From Mucilaginibacter sp. SMC90 (lineage in GTDB: Bacteria; Bacteroidota; Bacteroidia; Sphingobacteriales; Sphingobacteriaceae), in assembly GCF_022811725.1 (NCBI RefSeq), contig NZ_CP094527.1, positions 6,200,001 to 6,264,000 on the forward strand: a stretch of 64,000 nt of DNA, in the 5' to 3' direction. Numbering within the stretch: the first letter of the stretch is position 1; each line of letters begins with the position of its first letter. Both the position numbers and the translations under genes were made by a program. The notes under the pieces are model-generated. The model saw only the letters and a list, made by a program, of their open reading frames with translations. It had not been told where the DNA came from and made no database searches. Positions 9,936 to 19,430 of this stretch are shown here, one piece after another.

Positions 9936-11606
9936 TTACCAGTAAATCGAATACAAAGCTACCAACAAACCACATATGAGCAGCGCACCCGCTACGAAGG
10001 CAGGATGTGCCTTAAACATTTTGGTATCAACTTCAAGCGCATTCGGACGATTACCCTTGCTGTTCTCGATCATGCTGATCACATACATGGCAGCGATACA
10101 GATCAAGAATACGAAACCCATGCGGTCCAGGAAGGGGATCTCGTAAACGCCAGCATCCGTTAACTTGGAAAAACCGCTCGGTGCCAGGAAGGCAAGATCG
10201 GTCCATCCCGGTAAAAGCTTAAATATAACCGACAAGATGAAACCGCCCACAGTCGCAAATAAAGCTGCATTGGAAGTTGTTTTCTTCCAGAAGAAACCTA
10301 GAATGAACATAGCGAAAATACCCGGCGACACAAAACCTGTATATTCCTGGATGTACTGGAAACCGCCTTTCTTATCAATCCCCAGGTAGGGCGATATCAC
10401 GATACCCAAAAACATAGCCACTACAACCGCGATCTTGCCAACCTTAACCAGGTTCGCCTCGCTGGCATCTGTTTTAAAGGCGTTTTTATACACATCAAGC
10501 GTGAAAATTGTCGCAATGCTGTTAACTTTCCCAGCCAGTGATGCAACCACGGCCGCTGTCAGCGCAGCAAAAGACAGGCCTTTCATGTACGTCGGCAAAA
10601 GATCAAGCAAAACCGGATATGCATTGTCCGGGTTAAGTTCACCGTTATGCAGCATTTCTTTTTGGAAAAGATCCTGTTTGTATAACACATAGGCAGCGAT
10701 ACCCGGCAGCACGACGATGACCGGCATTAACAGCTTCAGGAATGCGGCAAATAAAATGCCGCCGCGTGCCGTCTTCAGATCAGCGCCAAGCGCACGCTGG
10801 GTGATGTACTGGTTACAGCCCCAGTAGTTGAGGTTCACGATCCACATACCACCGATCAGCACGGTCAGGCCGGGAAGGTCCATGTAATTGGGATTATCTT
10901 TTTTGAAGATCATATGAAAATGATCGTCCGCATGGGACGCCATGAGTTTAAACCCGTTTAAAGGGCCCGCACTGCCAAAATGCTGTGCCACCAGGTCCAG
11001 CGCGATATATGTGGTAACCAGCCCTCCCAGTATTAAGAAAAACACCTGGATCACATCGGTGTACCCGATCACCTTCATCCCGCCCAGTGCGATAATAATG
11101 GCAAATATCGCCAGCCCATAAATACACACGGTAAAGCTGACGCCGGAAATACTGCTCACCGCCAACGCCCCTAAATACAGTATCGACGTTAAATTAACCA
11201 CTACATATAACAACAGCCAGAATATGGCCATGATCATAGCCACTGCTCCGTTGTAACGCTGTTTCAGGAACTGCGGCATTGTAAAGATCTTGTTCTTCAG
11301 ATAAACCGGGATAAAAAAGACAGCGACGATGATCAGCGTCAACGAGGCCATCCATTCATAGGTTGAAATCGCCAGGCCCATTTTAAAGCCGGACCCGCTC
11401 ATGCCAATAAACTGTTCAGCAGAAATATTGGATGCGATCAACGATGCACCTATTGCCCACCACGTCAGCGAGCCTTCTGCTAAAAAATAATCGTGCGAAC
11501 CGCTGACCGCAGTTTTCTTTTTCCGGTAAACCCACCATCCATAGAGTGCAACAATTAAGAAATAAACAAGAAAAACAATATAGTCACCGGTTTGAAGTCT
11601 TTTCAT
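9936..11606 (-). CDS. Sodium/galactose symporter, SGLT (SSS) family
   Basis: Inner-membrane Na+-coupled sugar transporter, strikingly like Vibrio vSGLT. It has many hydrophobic helices and the early motif SLIASNISAEQFIGMSGSG. The regions that line the vSGLT galactose pocket are retained: NISAEQ, the STYEWM helix, VNLNYWGCNQYI, FAAFLKL and QYIQEYTGFVSPG (recalled from the family). About 556 residues from the ATG at 11606 (MKRLQTGDYIVF). An ATG at 11630 is preceded by GGGAG at good spacing and could be the true start; an even earlier one lies at 11657. It follows galK by about 65 bp, third gene of the GH16-galK-symporter operon. This pairing argues that it imports free galactose, released by the beta-galactosidases, for phosphorylation by GalK. 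Confidence 0.92.
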   Translation of the reverse strand: MKRLQTGDYIVFLVYFLIVALYGWWVYRKKKTAVSGSHDYFLAEGSLTWWAIGASLIASNISAEQFIGMSGSGFKMGLAISTYEWMASLTLIIVAVFFIPVYLKNKIFTMPQFLKQRYNGAVAMIMAIFWLLLYVVVNLTSILYLGALAVSSISGVSFTVCIYGLAIFAIIIALGGMKVIGYTDVIQVFFLILGGLVTTYIALDLVAQHFGSAGPLNGFKLMASHADDHFHMIFKKDNPNYMDLPGLTVLIGGMWIVNLNYWGCNQYITQRALGADLKTARGGILFAAFLKLLMPVIVVLPGIAAYVLYKQDLFQKEMLHNGELNPDNAYPVLLDLLPTYMKGLSFAALTAAVVASLAGKVNSIATIFTLDVYKNAFKTDASEANLVKVGKIAVVVAMFLGIVISPYLGIDKKGGFQYIQEYTGFVSPGIFAMFILGFFWKKTTSNAALFATVGGFILSVIFKLLPGWTDLAFLAPSGFSKLTDAGVYEIPFLDRMGFVFLICIAAMYVISMIENSKGNRPNALEVDTKMFKAHPAFVAGALLICGLLVALYSIYW

Positions 11607-11671
11607 ATTTAAAAATTTAGTATTTATCATAATTTGCTCCCGGACCTTGTCCCGCATTTTATAGGGAATGT

Positions 11672-12874
11672 TTAATCGTCCGGATGGTCAATCTCAGGTA
11701 ATGCGCTGAGCCACGTGCAGACACCCCGACCTATTTCCGAACTGTAAATGGTTGGAGAATAGCCAATTTTAGCTGCATAATAAACGGTCAGCCCGGCTGA
11801 AAAACGCTGAAATCCCTCCTTTGCTACCAAGGCTATTGCACAACCACCAAACCCGGCTCCCGTCATGCGGGCCCCGATCACATTTTTGTCCGTAAGCGCA
11901 TAGTCAACAATGGCATCCAACTCATTTCCGCTCACCTCGTAAAGCATTTTCAATGAATCGTGGGACTCATACATCAGTTTACCAAAACCTGTTAAGTCAC
12001 GTCCGGCAAGAGCTGTTGCTGCTTTTTTTACACGTTCACTTTCTTCGATGACATGCTGCGCACGTCGTCTCACGGTCTCGCTGGTAATAAGATACTGGTA
12101 CTGTTGAAACGCTACACTATCTATATCACACAAATAAGTGAGATCAAGCTCTTCCTGCAATGCTTTTAATGCCAGAGCGCATTCGCCTACCCTTTCATTA
12201 TATTTAGACGCTGACAACTTTCTTGGTTTATTGGTATTAATAATGGCGAGCAAATAAGGATCAAGGTGGCTGTCTATTACGGCATATTCCAGGTTATTGC
12301 AATTTAACAGCAATGCCTTATCTTTCTGGCCGAAGGCTACCGCAAACTGGTCCATTATGCCGCTGCTAACACCGATAAATTTGTTTTCCACACGTTGCGA
12401 CAGTAATACCAGTTCCAAAAGAGAATATCCTAATGAAAAAAAATCGTTCAGGGCAAAAGCGGTGACAAGTTCTATGGAAGCGGAAGAGGAAAGACCAGAC
12501 CCTATCGGGATATTACCATAATACAGCAGATCGAGCCCATCGAGGTTACATTTGTCCTGCATCATGAAATGGATTACTCCTAAAGGGTAATTATACCAAC
12601 TCTCGCCCGATTTTATATAAGATGATGCGAGAGGAATTTCCACCGACTCCTCAAAATTGGCGCTATTTATACGGAACAGATGATCACTATTGGGTGCAAG
12701 AAGCAAATAAGTCCCCATCGTGATCGCGCAGGGCATGACAAGGCCACCGTTGTAATCGATATGCTCTCCGATCATGTTCAACCTTCCGGGCGCGAAAAAG
12801 CTTTTTTGCGGTAGTTTTTTGTACTCCTTTTGGAATTCTGATTCAAGCACCTTTTTCATTTCCGATATATTCAT
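11672..12874 (-). CDS. galK: Galactokinase
   Basis: Cytoplasmic ATP-dependent phosphorylation of galactose to galactose 1-phosphate, the first committed step of the Leloir pathway. The 400-residue GHMP kinase shows the galactokinase signature APGRLNMIGEHIDYNGG (about residues 28-44), the GHMP ATP-binding motif IPIGSGLSSSASIE (about 113-126) and the C-terminal motif ARMTGAGFGGCAIAL. Length is normal. Its ATG overlaps the GH16 stop codon by four bases (ATGA), which predicts translational coupling; the SGLT symporter follows. No galT is seen in this window, although galE lies at 52871-53899, so the uridylyltransferase step must be encoded elsewhere or by-passed. Confidence 0.96.
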   Translation of the reverse strand: MNISEMKKVLESEFQKEYKKLPQKSFFAPGRLNMIGEHIDYNGGLVMPCAITMGTYLLLAPNSDHLFRINSANFEESVEIPLASSYIKSGESWYNYPLGVIHFMMQDKCNLDGLDLLYYGNIPIGSGLSSSASIELVTAFALNDFFSLGYSLLELVLLSQRVENKFIGVSSGIMDQFAVAFGQKDKALLLNCNNLEYAVIDSHLDPYLLAIINTNKPRKLSASKYNERVGECALALKALQEELDLTYLCDIDSVAFQQYQYLITSETVRRRAQHVIEESERVKKAATALAGRDLTGFGKLMYESHDSLKMLYEVSGNELDAIVDYALTDKNVIGARMTGAGFGGCAIALVAKEGFQRFSAGLTVYYAAKIGYSPTIYSSEIGRGVCTWLSALPEIDHPDD

Positions 12875-13797
12875 TTTGCTTTATTGCCCCCTGCCCGCTG
12901 GTAAACCCTTACATAATCTATTTCATACTGCTTCGGAAAGGATGTGGTGGAAGGGTCTCCGCCGTTATCTCCCCCGACAGCAAGGTTAAGCAGAATATAC
13001 TGTGGCTGCGTGAATGGCTTTGACCTCGCGCCATCCCGGTTATACAGCTCTTCCATCCCGACATGGTTCAATAATTCATCGTCCACAAAAAGGCTTATTC
13101 CTTGCGCATCCCAGTCCATTCTCCATATGTGGAACTTTTTGGACCAATCGGGATCTTTAAAATCTTTAATGGCCTTCGTATTACTGTACCATTTGGCATT
13201 ATAACGCCTGTCCGTCCCGATAGCAATATTAGCCAGTAGCTTACGTTTGTAGAACTCCATAATGTCAATTTCACCGTTGGAAGGCCATTCACCATTAGTT
13301 CCAAGTGTCCAGAAGGCTGGCCAGAGGCCCGCGCTGGTGTCTATCCTGGCGCGCATTACAAAACGACCGTATATCCAGCTATGCACGCCTGCCGTATTTA
13401 AACTGGCGGAAGTATACTCGATGAACTCCCGGCGGGTCCTCCAGTTCTCACTCTGGGCATCATAGGTTTTGTTGGGCAAGTGTTCCTTCCGTGCCTCAAT
13501 GATCAGTAAGCCTTTACTGCACTTCGCATTTTGAGACTGGTACCACTGTAATTCATTATTACGCATATAGCCCTCCTCGAATTTCCAGTTACCGGGATCC
13601 GGGGCTCCTTTGTGGTTGAACTCATCTGCCCAGACGAGCCTATAGCCACCTGAAGTGTCCTTAACCGCCCCGGCTCTTTCCGGCAGGCGCATCGCCGAGT
13701 GTATACAATGACAGGGTTCCGCATCAGCAGGATCAGGGATCATCACCAATAACAGGAACGGGGTTAAAACTTTTACGGCTGTTAAACGAATTTTCAT
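12871..13797 (-). CDS. GH16 endo-glycanase
   Basis: Secreted beta-jelly-roll endo-hydrolase of family 16, acting on internal beta-1,3 (or beta-1,3/1,4) linkages. The 308-residue protein has an N-terminal signal peptide (ending about PADAEP) and the typical GYRLVWADEFN start. WTLGTNGEWPSNGEIDIMEF contributes the nucleophile Glu about 176, Asp about 178 and acid/base Glu about 181. The C-terminal YILLNLAVGGDNGG and YEIDYVRVYQR blocks are typical of laminarinase-like GH16. Within an arabinogalactan locus it may be an endo-beta-1,3-galactanase instead of a glucanase; sequence reading alone cannot decide. First gene of a three-gene operon; its stop overlaps the galK start. Confidence 0.93.
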   Translation of the reverse strand: MKIRLTAVKVLTPFLLLVMIPDPADAEPCHCIHSAMRLPERAGAVKDTSGGYRLVWADEFNHKGAPDPGNWKFEEGYMRNNELQWYQSQNAKCSKGLLIIEARKEHLPNKTYDAQSENWRTRREFIEYTSASLNTAGVHSWIYGRFVMRARIDTSAGLWPAFWTLGTNGEWPSNGEIDIMEFYKRKLLANIAIGTDRRYNAKWYSNTKAIKDFKDPDWSKKFHIWRMDWDAQGISLFVDDELLNHVGMEELYNRDGARSKPFTQPQYILLNLAVGGDNGGDPSTTSFPKQYEIDYVRVYQRAGGNKAK

Positions 13798-13896
13798 ATT
13801 TTCTTTTTCTCCTGAGCTTCAATTTTGATGATTGTTTATCCATGTCTGAATTTATGAATCACCTTGCAAATAAAACGACTTCGGGTATTGGCTGTA

Positions 13897-13923
13897 GGTA
13901 CCAAATCAGTAATATTAAGGGGG
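13897..13923 (+). promoter_or_regulatory. G-run operator (site H), GH16-galK-symporter operon
   Basis: A GGGGG run at 13919-13923 is preceded by AAATCAGTAATATTAA, nearly the core seen at sites B and D. The partner run is reduced to GG (13897-13898). The G-rich strand is the template strand of the GH16 operon and the site lies about 100 bp upstream of its start. A further inverted repeat (AATTTCCGG at 13935-13943 with CCGGAAATT at 13969-13977) lies just beyond it. Operator function is inferred from the shared pattern. Confidence 0.5.
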
Positions 13924-13983
13924 AAAAACGTTATAATTTCCGGCCGATCTATGCCAGGTCTGACAGGCCCGGAAATTCAAAAG

Positions 13984-14007
13984 AGAACCGGCCTAAGCCG
14001 GTTCTTT
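13984..14007 (-). terminator. Rho-independent terminator after GH35
   Basis: Perfect 9-bp stem AGAACCGGC / GCCGGTTCT with a CTAA loop. On the minus strand it is followed by a short T-rich stretch (TCTTTTGAATTT). It lies 28 bp after the GH35 stop codon at 14035 and would separate this gene from the GH16 operon downstream. Confidence 0.75.
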
Positions 14008-14034
14008 ATTATAGATTTAAATTAGGGAAAGGGC

Positions 14035-15864
14035 TTAGTTGGCGATACTGTTTAATACAGGGTTGGTCAGGCTGTGTAATTCCTGGCTTTGGGGCTTTAA
14101 CAATTCCAATATGACGATGTCATTCTTTCCTTTTTTGAGCCACTCTGCAGGCAGGTACAATGTTTGTTGCGGACCAATTCCCCAGTACCGGCCCAGATTG
14201 TGCCCGTTAACCCATACCATACCTTTACCCCATTTTTGCATATCCAGATAAGTATCTGCAACCTGATCTACCTTAAATGACGCCGTTTTTACAACCGGCC
14301 CGTTACTGATCAATGGGGAAGTCTTATAATGAATTTGGCTGAGATCTTGAAAAGGAAGGCCAAACATTTGCCAGTTTCTCAGCTCTTCGCGGTTAAACGA
14401 TACTTTTCCAGTGATCCCTTTTTTATTCTCCAATAAAAATTTACCAAAGTTAATACGTCCCATATTTTCAACCAGAATATCCAGCGTAACCTCACCCTTT
14501 GGCAAAGTGATGCTGAGGCTGTCCTGATTTAACCGCCGGTCCAATACGCCGATCCGTTTTCCATTGGCCAAAATGATAGCATAATCTCTTAATTTTTCAA
14601 TAGTTAGCAATCCTTTTCGGCCTCCCTGAATTTTTGTCCGGTAAAGCACAAAACCATAATCCTGGCGCAAATCCTCAAAAGTCAGCGGCGTAGGGCTGTT
14701 TACCGGTGCAGGCAGCATATCCTCAAGATAAGAAGCGCTTGTAAATTGAATAGACGGAATGGCCATCACGGGCTTTGCTTTGGGGACATCCGGCAGGGTG
14801 ACATTTGGTGGAAGATGTTTCTGAATCACGGAACGGAACAACATATACTTAGGCGTCGCGTTTCCCGCCTCATCCAGAGGGGCGTCATAATCGTAGCTAC
14901 TGGTCTGCGGCTCAAATGGGGTATACCCTTTATAATTGGAACCGGTCATAAAACCTCTTGTTGTACCTCCGTGAAACATATACATATTAATGGATATCCC
15001 TGCACTTAATACCGTATCTAACTTTCCAACGTATTTTTCGGCGGGCACGGTGTGATGGGCTGTTCCCCACCAATCGAACCAAGCCGGATACCATTCTGCT
15101 ATATAATATGGCCCCTTACCATTATGTAGGCTGTCTACAAGGCCCTTAACCCTTTTAGGATCATCAATTCCGTTTACAGCAGGAAGAAGACCTGGTAAAG
15201 AGCCGTTTCTGGCATCCGGAGCCGGGTCACAGGTATAAAGCAACCCATCGAATCCCGCTTTTTTAAACAGGTCCTGATTGATCTTCAGATATGCCTTATC
15301 TTTTCCGAAAGAGCCATATTCATTTTCAATCTGGACCATCAGGATATTTCCTCCATGGTTAACCTGCAGCGGGGCCAACTGCTTGCCGACCTCCATTATG
15401 TATGTCTCATACTCCTTGAGATAGCTGGCCTCGGTACTGCGTACAACCAGATTCTTTTCGTTTTGCAGCCAGTAAGGATACCCACCGAATTCCCATTCTG
15501 CACATACATAAGGACTGGGTCTCAAGATTACCCATAATCCCTCTTCCTTGGCAATTTTTACAAATTCTGCTACATCATTATTACCGCTAAAATCAAACTT
15601 TCCCTTTTGAGGTTCGTGCAGGTTCCAGAACACATAGGTTCCAATGGTATTCAACCCCATGGCCTTGGCCATCTTCATTCTGGCACGCCAGGCCTCTTTA
15701 GGTACACGAGGATAATGCATTTCACCAGAGATCATCTGAAAAGGCTTTCCATCTAAAAGAAAGGTTGAATCACTCAGAGCAAAAGTATGTGTAGAAGATT
15801 GTGCGATGGCCCGGCTCTGATTTAGTAGGAGCGCCAGGATAAATAAGTGCCATTTAAATTTCAT
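14035..15864 (-). CDS. GH35 beta-galactosidase (compact form)
   Basis: Secreted beta-galactosidase of about 609 residues. After a signal peptide (ending SRAIAQ) comes the GH35 barrel: PFQMISGEMHYPRVPKEAW, the acid/base motif VQIENEYGSFG (Glu about 182) and the nucleophile motif YIAEWYPAWFDWWG (Glu about 257). A C-terminal jelly-roll ends with KWGKGMVWVNGHNLGRYW. I chose the ATG at 15864 because it immediately precedes the signal peptide; an upstream in-frame ATG at 15942 would add a lysine-rich 26-residue extension. It is monocistronic: a terminator follows and its own operator-like site (B) lies about 175 bp upstream. It is much shorter and more canonical than the 983-residue GH35 next door, so the two probably attack different galactosides of the same polymer. 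Confidence 0.94.
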   Translation of the reverse strand: MKFKWHLFILALLLNQSRAIAQSSTHTFALSDSTFLLDGKPFQMISGEMHYPRVPKEAWRARMKMAKAMGLNTIGTYVFWNLHEPQKGKFDFSGNNDVAEFVKIAKEEGLWVILRPSPYVCAEWEFGGYPYWLQNEKNLVVRSTEASYLKEYETYIMEVGKQLAPLQVNHGGNILMVQIENEYGSFGKDKAYLKINQDLFKKAGFDGLLYTCDPAPDARNGSLPGLLPAVNGIDDPKRVKGLVDSLHNGKGPYYIAEWYPAWFDWWGTAHHTVPAEKYVGKLDTVLSAGISINMYMFHGGTTRGFMTGSNYKGYTPFEPQTSSYDYDAPLDEAGNATPKYMLFRSVIQKHLPPNVTLPDVPKAKPVMAIPSIQFTSASYLEDMLPAPVNSPTPLTFEDLRQDYGFVLYRTKIQGGRKGLLTIEKLRDYAIILANGKRIGVLDRRLNQDSLSITLPKGEVTLDILVENMGRINFGKFLLENKKGITGKVSFNREELRNWQMFGLPFQDLSQIHYKTSPLISNGPVVKTASFKVDQVADTYLDMQKWGKGMVWVNGHNLGRYWGIGPQQTLYLPAEWLKKGKNDIVILELLKPQSQELHSLTNPVLNSIAN

Positions 15865-16037
15865 GTTTTTTTTGTGTAGTTTTTTCTTTTTTAGTGTAGA
15901 CTTTACCGAACCGGCAGTCGAACATTTTATTTTCTGTGGCAACCAAAACAGACTGAAAATTCATCAATAAGCGATTCAGTTTACAGGCCTTGAATAATTG
16001 GTTGGCACTAAATACCGTTAAAATAATTTAACATTCA

Positions 16038-16064
16038 GGGGGTAAATCAGCAAATTAAAGGGGG
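16038..16064 (+). promoter_or_regulatory. Paired G-run operator (site B), compact GH35
   Basis: GGGGG at 16038-16042 and 16060-16064, exactly 22 bp apart, enclosing TAAATCAGCAAATTAAA. The G-rich strand is the template strand of the GH35 gene, whose start is about 174 bp away. This is one of the clearest members of the set. It sits in the 343-bp gap 15865-16207, where nothing else was recognised. Confidence 0.6.
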
Positions 16065-16207
16065 CAATACCGCCTTAACATCCGGATTACTATTTACACG
16101 ATGTGATTTATTGCCGCATTAAGCTCCTGGCACCCCGGTGCCTACCAATAGACAACGTTGGCTTGCTTCCAAAAAAGATGGCCGGGGCTCAAGGCATGCC
16201 GTCCTAT

Positions 16208-19144
16208 TTAAAAAGATACTGTTTGGAGATCACGGCTTGCCGCGGTTTCCGGTTGAATCGCAACATTATCCGGCCGATTTCCATACTGATCATAAATGAC
16301 AATACTATTCTCGCCCGACTTTAACCAGCATTCCGGAATGTACAGGCTGTTTACAGGAACCCTTTCCGGGTAACCGCCTAGGTTATGACCGTTCACAAAA
16401 ATAAAGCCGTGACTTAAGCCCGCAAACGTTACACGCCACATCGGGTGACGGCCTGGATTGGGATTATCGATCGTAAATGTATTTTTATAAAAATAAGGCC
16501 GGTCAAACTGGTCGCCTGCCCTAAGCGCCTCCCACCCGGCAGCAGATAACATATCACCTGGCCCGCCTTTCATTTTCCAGCCGCTTAGAAATACGTCATC
16601 ATCATATAGGACCTCCACCGGTTTATCTATCCCCCCGGAACCGTTCCTATTTTCCACGAATACAGTAACGACTGTAGGATTCCCGGACGCACTTTTCCCG
16701 GCGGGCACCGTAAACGGTTTGTCCCATTCATTGACACCACCAACTTGCTTTCCGTTTACAAATACAGTGGCCTTATCATCAATGCTGCGAAAATTGATGA
16801 AACGCGGAACGCGGGTATCATTCGCCGGCAAAATGCACTGGAACCAGGCGTAACCATGACGCTGGTTGAAAGGATCCTGACCAATCCGGTAAGGGACTGC
16901 TTTTTCAAATGATGGAATAACGAGGGCCGTCTTCTCTTTGTAGTCATTCGCCGCAATCATCTTCCAGTCAGTGAGGTATGTTGCTTTTCCGCGTTGAAGG
17001 AAAACGTCCCCAGATATACCTTTCACATCGACGCTCTGCAGGGAGCCAATAAAGCCATAAAGCTTATCTCTGCCGTCATGTGCAGCGAACATGGCCAGTT
17101 TGTGATCACCCGCGGCGAGATCAAACTGCAACTGACTGATCTCTCCGTCTGCTACCCGTTTATCGTCAACAAACACGATAAATCTTCCCCCTCCTTTACT
17201 GACATTCAACTTATAAAGACCAGGAGTTTTAATACTTATATTGACCCGGTACCATGCATTCGCCGTAATATCGCCATCTGCGCCCATTTCCAGCGCAGTG
17301 GTGCTTTCTTTCCACCCGCTATCGTCAAAGCCTGCTGCAGCCGGGAGGGAAGCTGTTTTTGCCAGCCACCCACGCGTGAATCTTACATCAGGAGTTTTTG
17401 CTGATAAAGTAGATTCAGTGCCCGTTTTATTAAAGCCATCTCCAAAGATCCATGTTGGATAAATATGCTTTTGTTCCCAAAAATGCTCAGTAAGGAGCTT
17501 GATTTCCCGGCCACCGGACTCATCTATGTCTGAAATATATTCCGGGCCGGTGATGACATAGTTTTTATGGTCATGGTCAACAAACCAGGTCCTGTCAGCA
17601 AGTTCCGTGTTTACCGCAAGAATACGGATCATCCTGCCTCCCGTTCTGAAACTATAGACTTCTGGCTCAGCCCTGCCGTAACTGAATTGAATAACTGCCT
17701 TATTTCCTTTTATGTTAACAGGTTTTGAGCCGGCAACAGGAACCAATTTTTTTAATAACGACAACCGCAATTCTCCCTGGCTGCCAGCCCCTCCGTAAAC
17801 AACAATCGTTGTCGTTGCACCCTGCTTGCTGATTCCAAGGACGCGGGTCAGAGCCCAATCGATGGTGACACCTCCGCCTAGTCTGAAATTGTGCACAAGC
17901 GGCAATATTTCACCCGAACCTAAGGTGAATTTAATAGCCGCCTGCTGACCAGCAATTTTGACCGGCACGGTAACGTTACCCCCCCAGTGATGATCGATAA
18001 AAACGATATCCCCGCTGATGCTATGCCTGGTATTTACTTTTAGTGCCGTATCGGAAACAATGTCCTGGTAGCTACCGGCGTTTGTACTGTTTTCCAGAAT
18101 ATCCTCAAAACTCCTGGCAAATAATGCGTTGCGTTTAAATTGGTAATAGATGGGCCGGAGGTCGCCAGTTTGCCCCACGGCCGCCCCGTAATCGTAAGAT
18201 GCTGCATCTTCATGGCTATTGCTGTAATCGAAGTTGGTGCCTCCATGAGCCATATAATAATTATAGCCATTTCCTCCATCTGCAATAATCTTCCATGTGC
18301 GCCGGCCAAAGGTATCAGCGTCTTTTTGTGTAGATCCGTAAAGATTGTACCATACGCTCCAAAACTCCGTCGTAAACCAGGGACTGGGACGCTTCGGGTC
18401 ATCAAACGACTGGCGATCCCCGGCCGGGTCACTGCCATGATTGAGCCCGCTGAAAAAATAAGGAACCTCCAACCCGGCAGCCAGCGCTTTTTGCTGTAGG
18501 TGTCTGAAATAATCGTTCGGCATTATCGTACCCCATGCTGCGGGATGTTCGTTTTCCAACTGAACCAGTACCACCGGTCCGCCTTTATTGATCTGGTTAT
18601 TTTTTACGATCGGCAGAAGCTTGTCGAAAAAACGATCCATGTATTGTTCAAACGCCGGATTCGGGGAACGTACGATGACATTGTCCTTAAACCGCAGCCA
18701 GATCGGGTAGCCTCCGCTGTCCCATTCCGCACAGTAATAAGGTCCGACCCGGACAATCGCATACAGGCCGAGTGCTTTTACCTCCTTTAAAAAGCCATTG
18801 AGGTCCTGATCGCCGCTAAAGCGGAACCGGCCTTCTAAGGGTTCATGAAAATTCCAGAAAGTATAAATTTCAATGCAGTTGAAACCATCCCGTTTTAAAC
18901 GAAGCAGGCGGTCATGCCACAACTGATGCGGGATCCGGGCATATTCAAGTCCGGCCGAAACCAGGAAAGTCCTTTTCCCGTTGATGAGAAATCCGCGGGC
19001 ATCAAAGTCAATAAATTTTTTGGCTACGGGAGAGGCCGGGAACATATAATCATTAGACTGCGCACTAAGCGAAAGGCTGCAGACCATAAAGAGAAAAGCT
19101 AATAACAATGGCCTTACCAAGGTATTGCCGTATCTGTTTTTCAT
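16208..19144 (-). CDS. GH35 beta-galactosidase, large multidomain form
   Basis: Large secreted beta-galactosidase (about 978 residues from the ATG at 19144; an ATG at 19159 adds five). Signal peptide ends CSLSLSAQ. The GH35 barrel spans about residues 40-360, with PYYCAEWDSGGYPIW, acid/base motif LVQLENEHP (Glu about 199) and nucleophile motif TTEFWSVWYNLYGS. The rest is a chain of beta-sandwich domains (residues about 400-970) ending with FVNGHNLGGYPERVPVNSLYIP, typical of the galactose-binding jelly-rolls of long GH35 enzymes. It is a close paralog of the partial gene at 1-1851. It has its own upstream region with a G-run site, so it is probably not read through from the large SusC/SusD operon 286 bp upstream. 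Confidence 0.93.
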   Translation of the reverse strand: MKNRYGNTLVRPLLLAFLFMVCSLSLSAQSNDYMFPASPVAKKFIDFDARGFLINGKRTFLVSAGLEYARIPHQLWHDRLLRLKRDGFNCIEIYTFWNFHEPLEGRFRFSGDQDLNGFLKEVKALGLYAIVRVGPYYCAEWDSGGYPIWLRFKDNVIVRSPNPAFEQYMDRFFDKLLPIVKNNQINKGGPVVLVQLENEHPAAWGTIMPNDYFRHLQQKALAAGLEVPYFFSGLNHGSDPAGDRQSFDDPKRPSPWFTTEFWSVWYNLYGSTQKDADTFGRRTWKIIADGGNGYNYYMAHGGTNFDYSNSHEDAASYDYGAAVGQTGDLRPIYYQFKRNALFARSFEDILENSTNAGSYQDIVSDTALKVNTRHSISGDIVFIDHHWGGNVTVPVKIAGQQAAIKFTLGSGEILPLVHNFRLGGGVTIDWALTRVLGISKQGATTTIVVYGGAGSQGELRLSLLKKLVPVAGSKPVNIKGNKAVIQFSYGRAEPEVYSFRTGGRMIRILAVNTELADRTWFVDHDHKNYVITGPEYISDIDESGGREIKLLTEHFWEQKHIYPTWIFGDGFNKTGTESTLSAKTPDVRFTRGWLAKTASLPAAAGFDDSGWKESTTALEMGADGDITANAWYRVNISIKTPGLYKLNVSKGGGRFIVFVDDKRVADGEISQLQFDLAAGDHKLAMFAAHDGRDKLYGFIGSLQSVDVKGISGDVFLQRGKATYLTDWKMIAANDYKEKTALVIPSFEKAVPYRIGQDPFNQRHGYAWFQCILPANDTRVPRFINFRSIDDKATVFVNGKQVGGVNEWDKPFTVPAGKSASGNPTVVTVFVENRNGSGGIDKPVEVLYDDDVFLSGWKMKGGPGDMLSAAGWEALRAGDQFDRPYFYKNTFTIDNPNPGRHPMWRVTFAGLSHGFIFVNGHNLGGYPERVPVNSLYIPECWLKSGENSIVIYDQYGNRPDNVAIQPETAASRDLQTVSF

Positions 19145-19342
19145 TTTAAGAAATATCATTAAACTGCGTAAATTGTGACTTAGGAATAGCTGACGCCGGC
19201 TGCGAAAAGCCGCCGCACGAAAAATAAACTTTGAAATTGCTGTAATGCATACACCAGATTGGAAAAAGAAAGAGCGATTTTCTCATAATTTGCTTGATTC
19301 CTTGAATTCAAACGTACGGTCGTTCAAACGCAAAGTAAAACT

Positions 19343-19364
19343 TAAATCAGGGATTATCTGGGGG
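19343..19364 (+). promoter_or_regulatory. G-run operator half-site (site I), large GH35
   Basis: TAAATCAG, then ATTA, then GGGGGC (19360-19364) reproduces the spacing of site B: 17 bases from the start of the core to the G-run. The left-hand G-run is missing. Template-strand polarity for the GH35 gene is kept and the distance to its start is about 200 bp. Weaker than sites B and D. Confidence 0.4.
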
Positions 19365-19430
19365 CTTAAATGATCGGTATAAGGATATAATCTGGTATTC
19401 ATGATTATATGAATACCAGACGCCTGTTAA

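Noticed and set aside
18040..18438. 132-residue minus-strand open frame
   Set aside because: Out-of-frame shadow of the large GH35 gene on the same strand.
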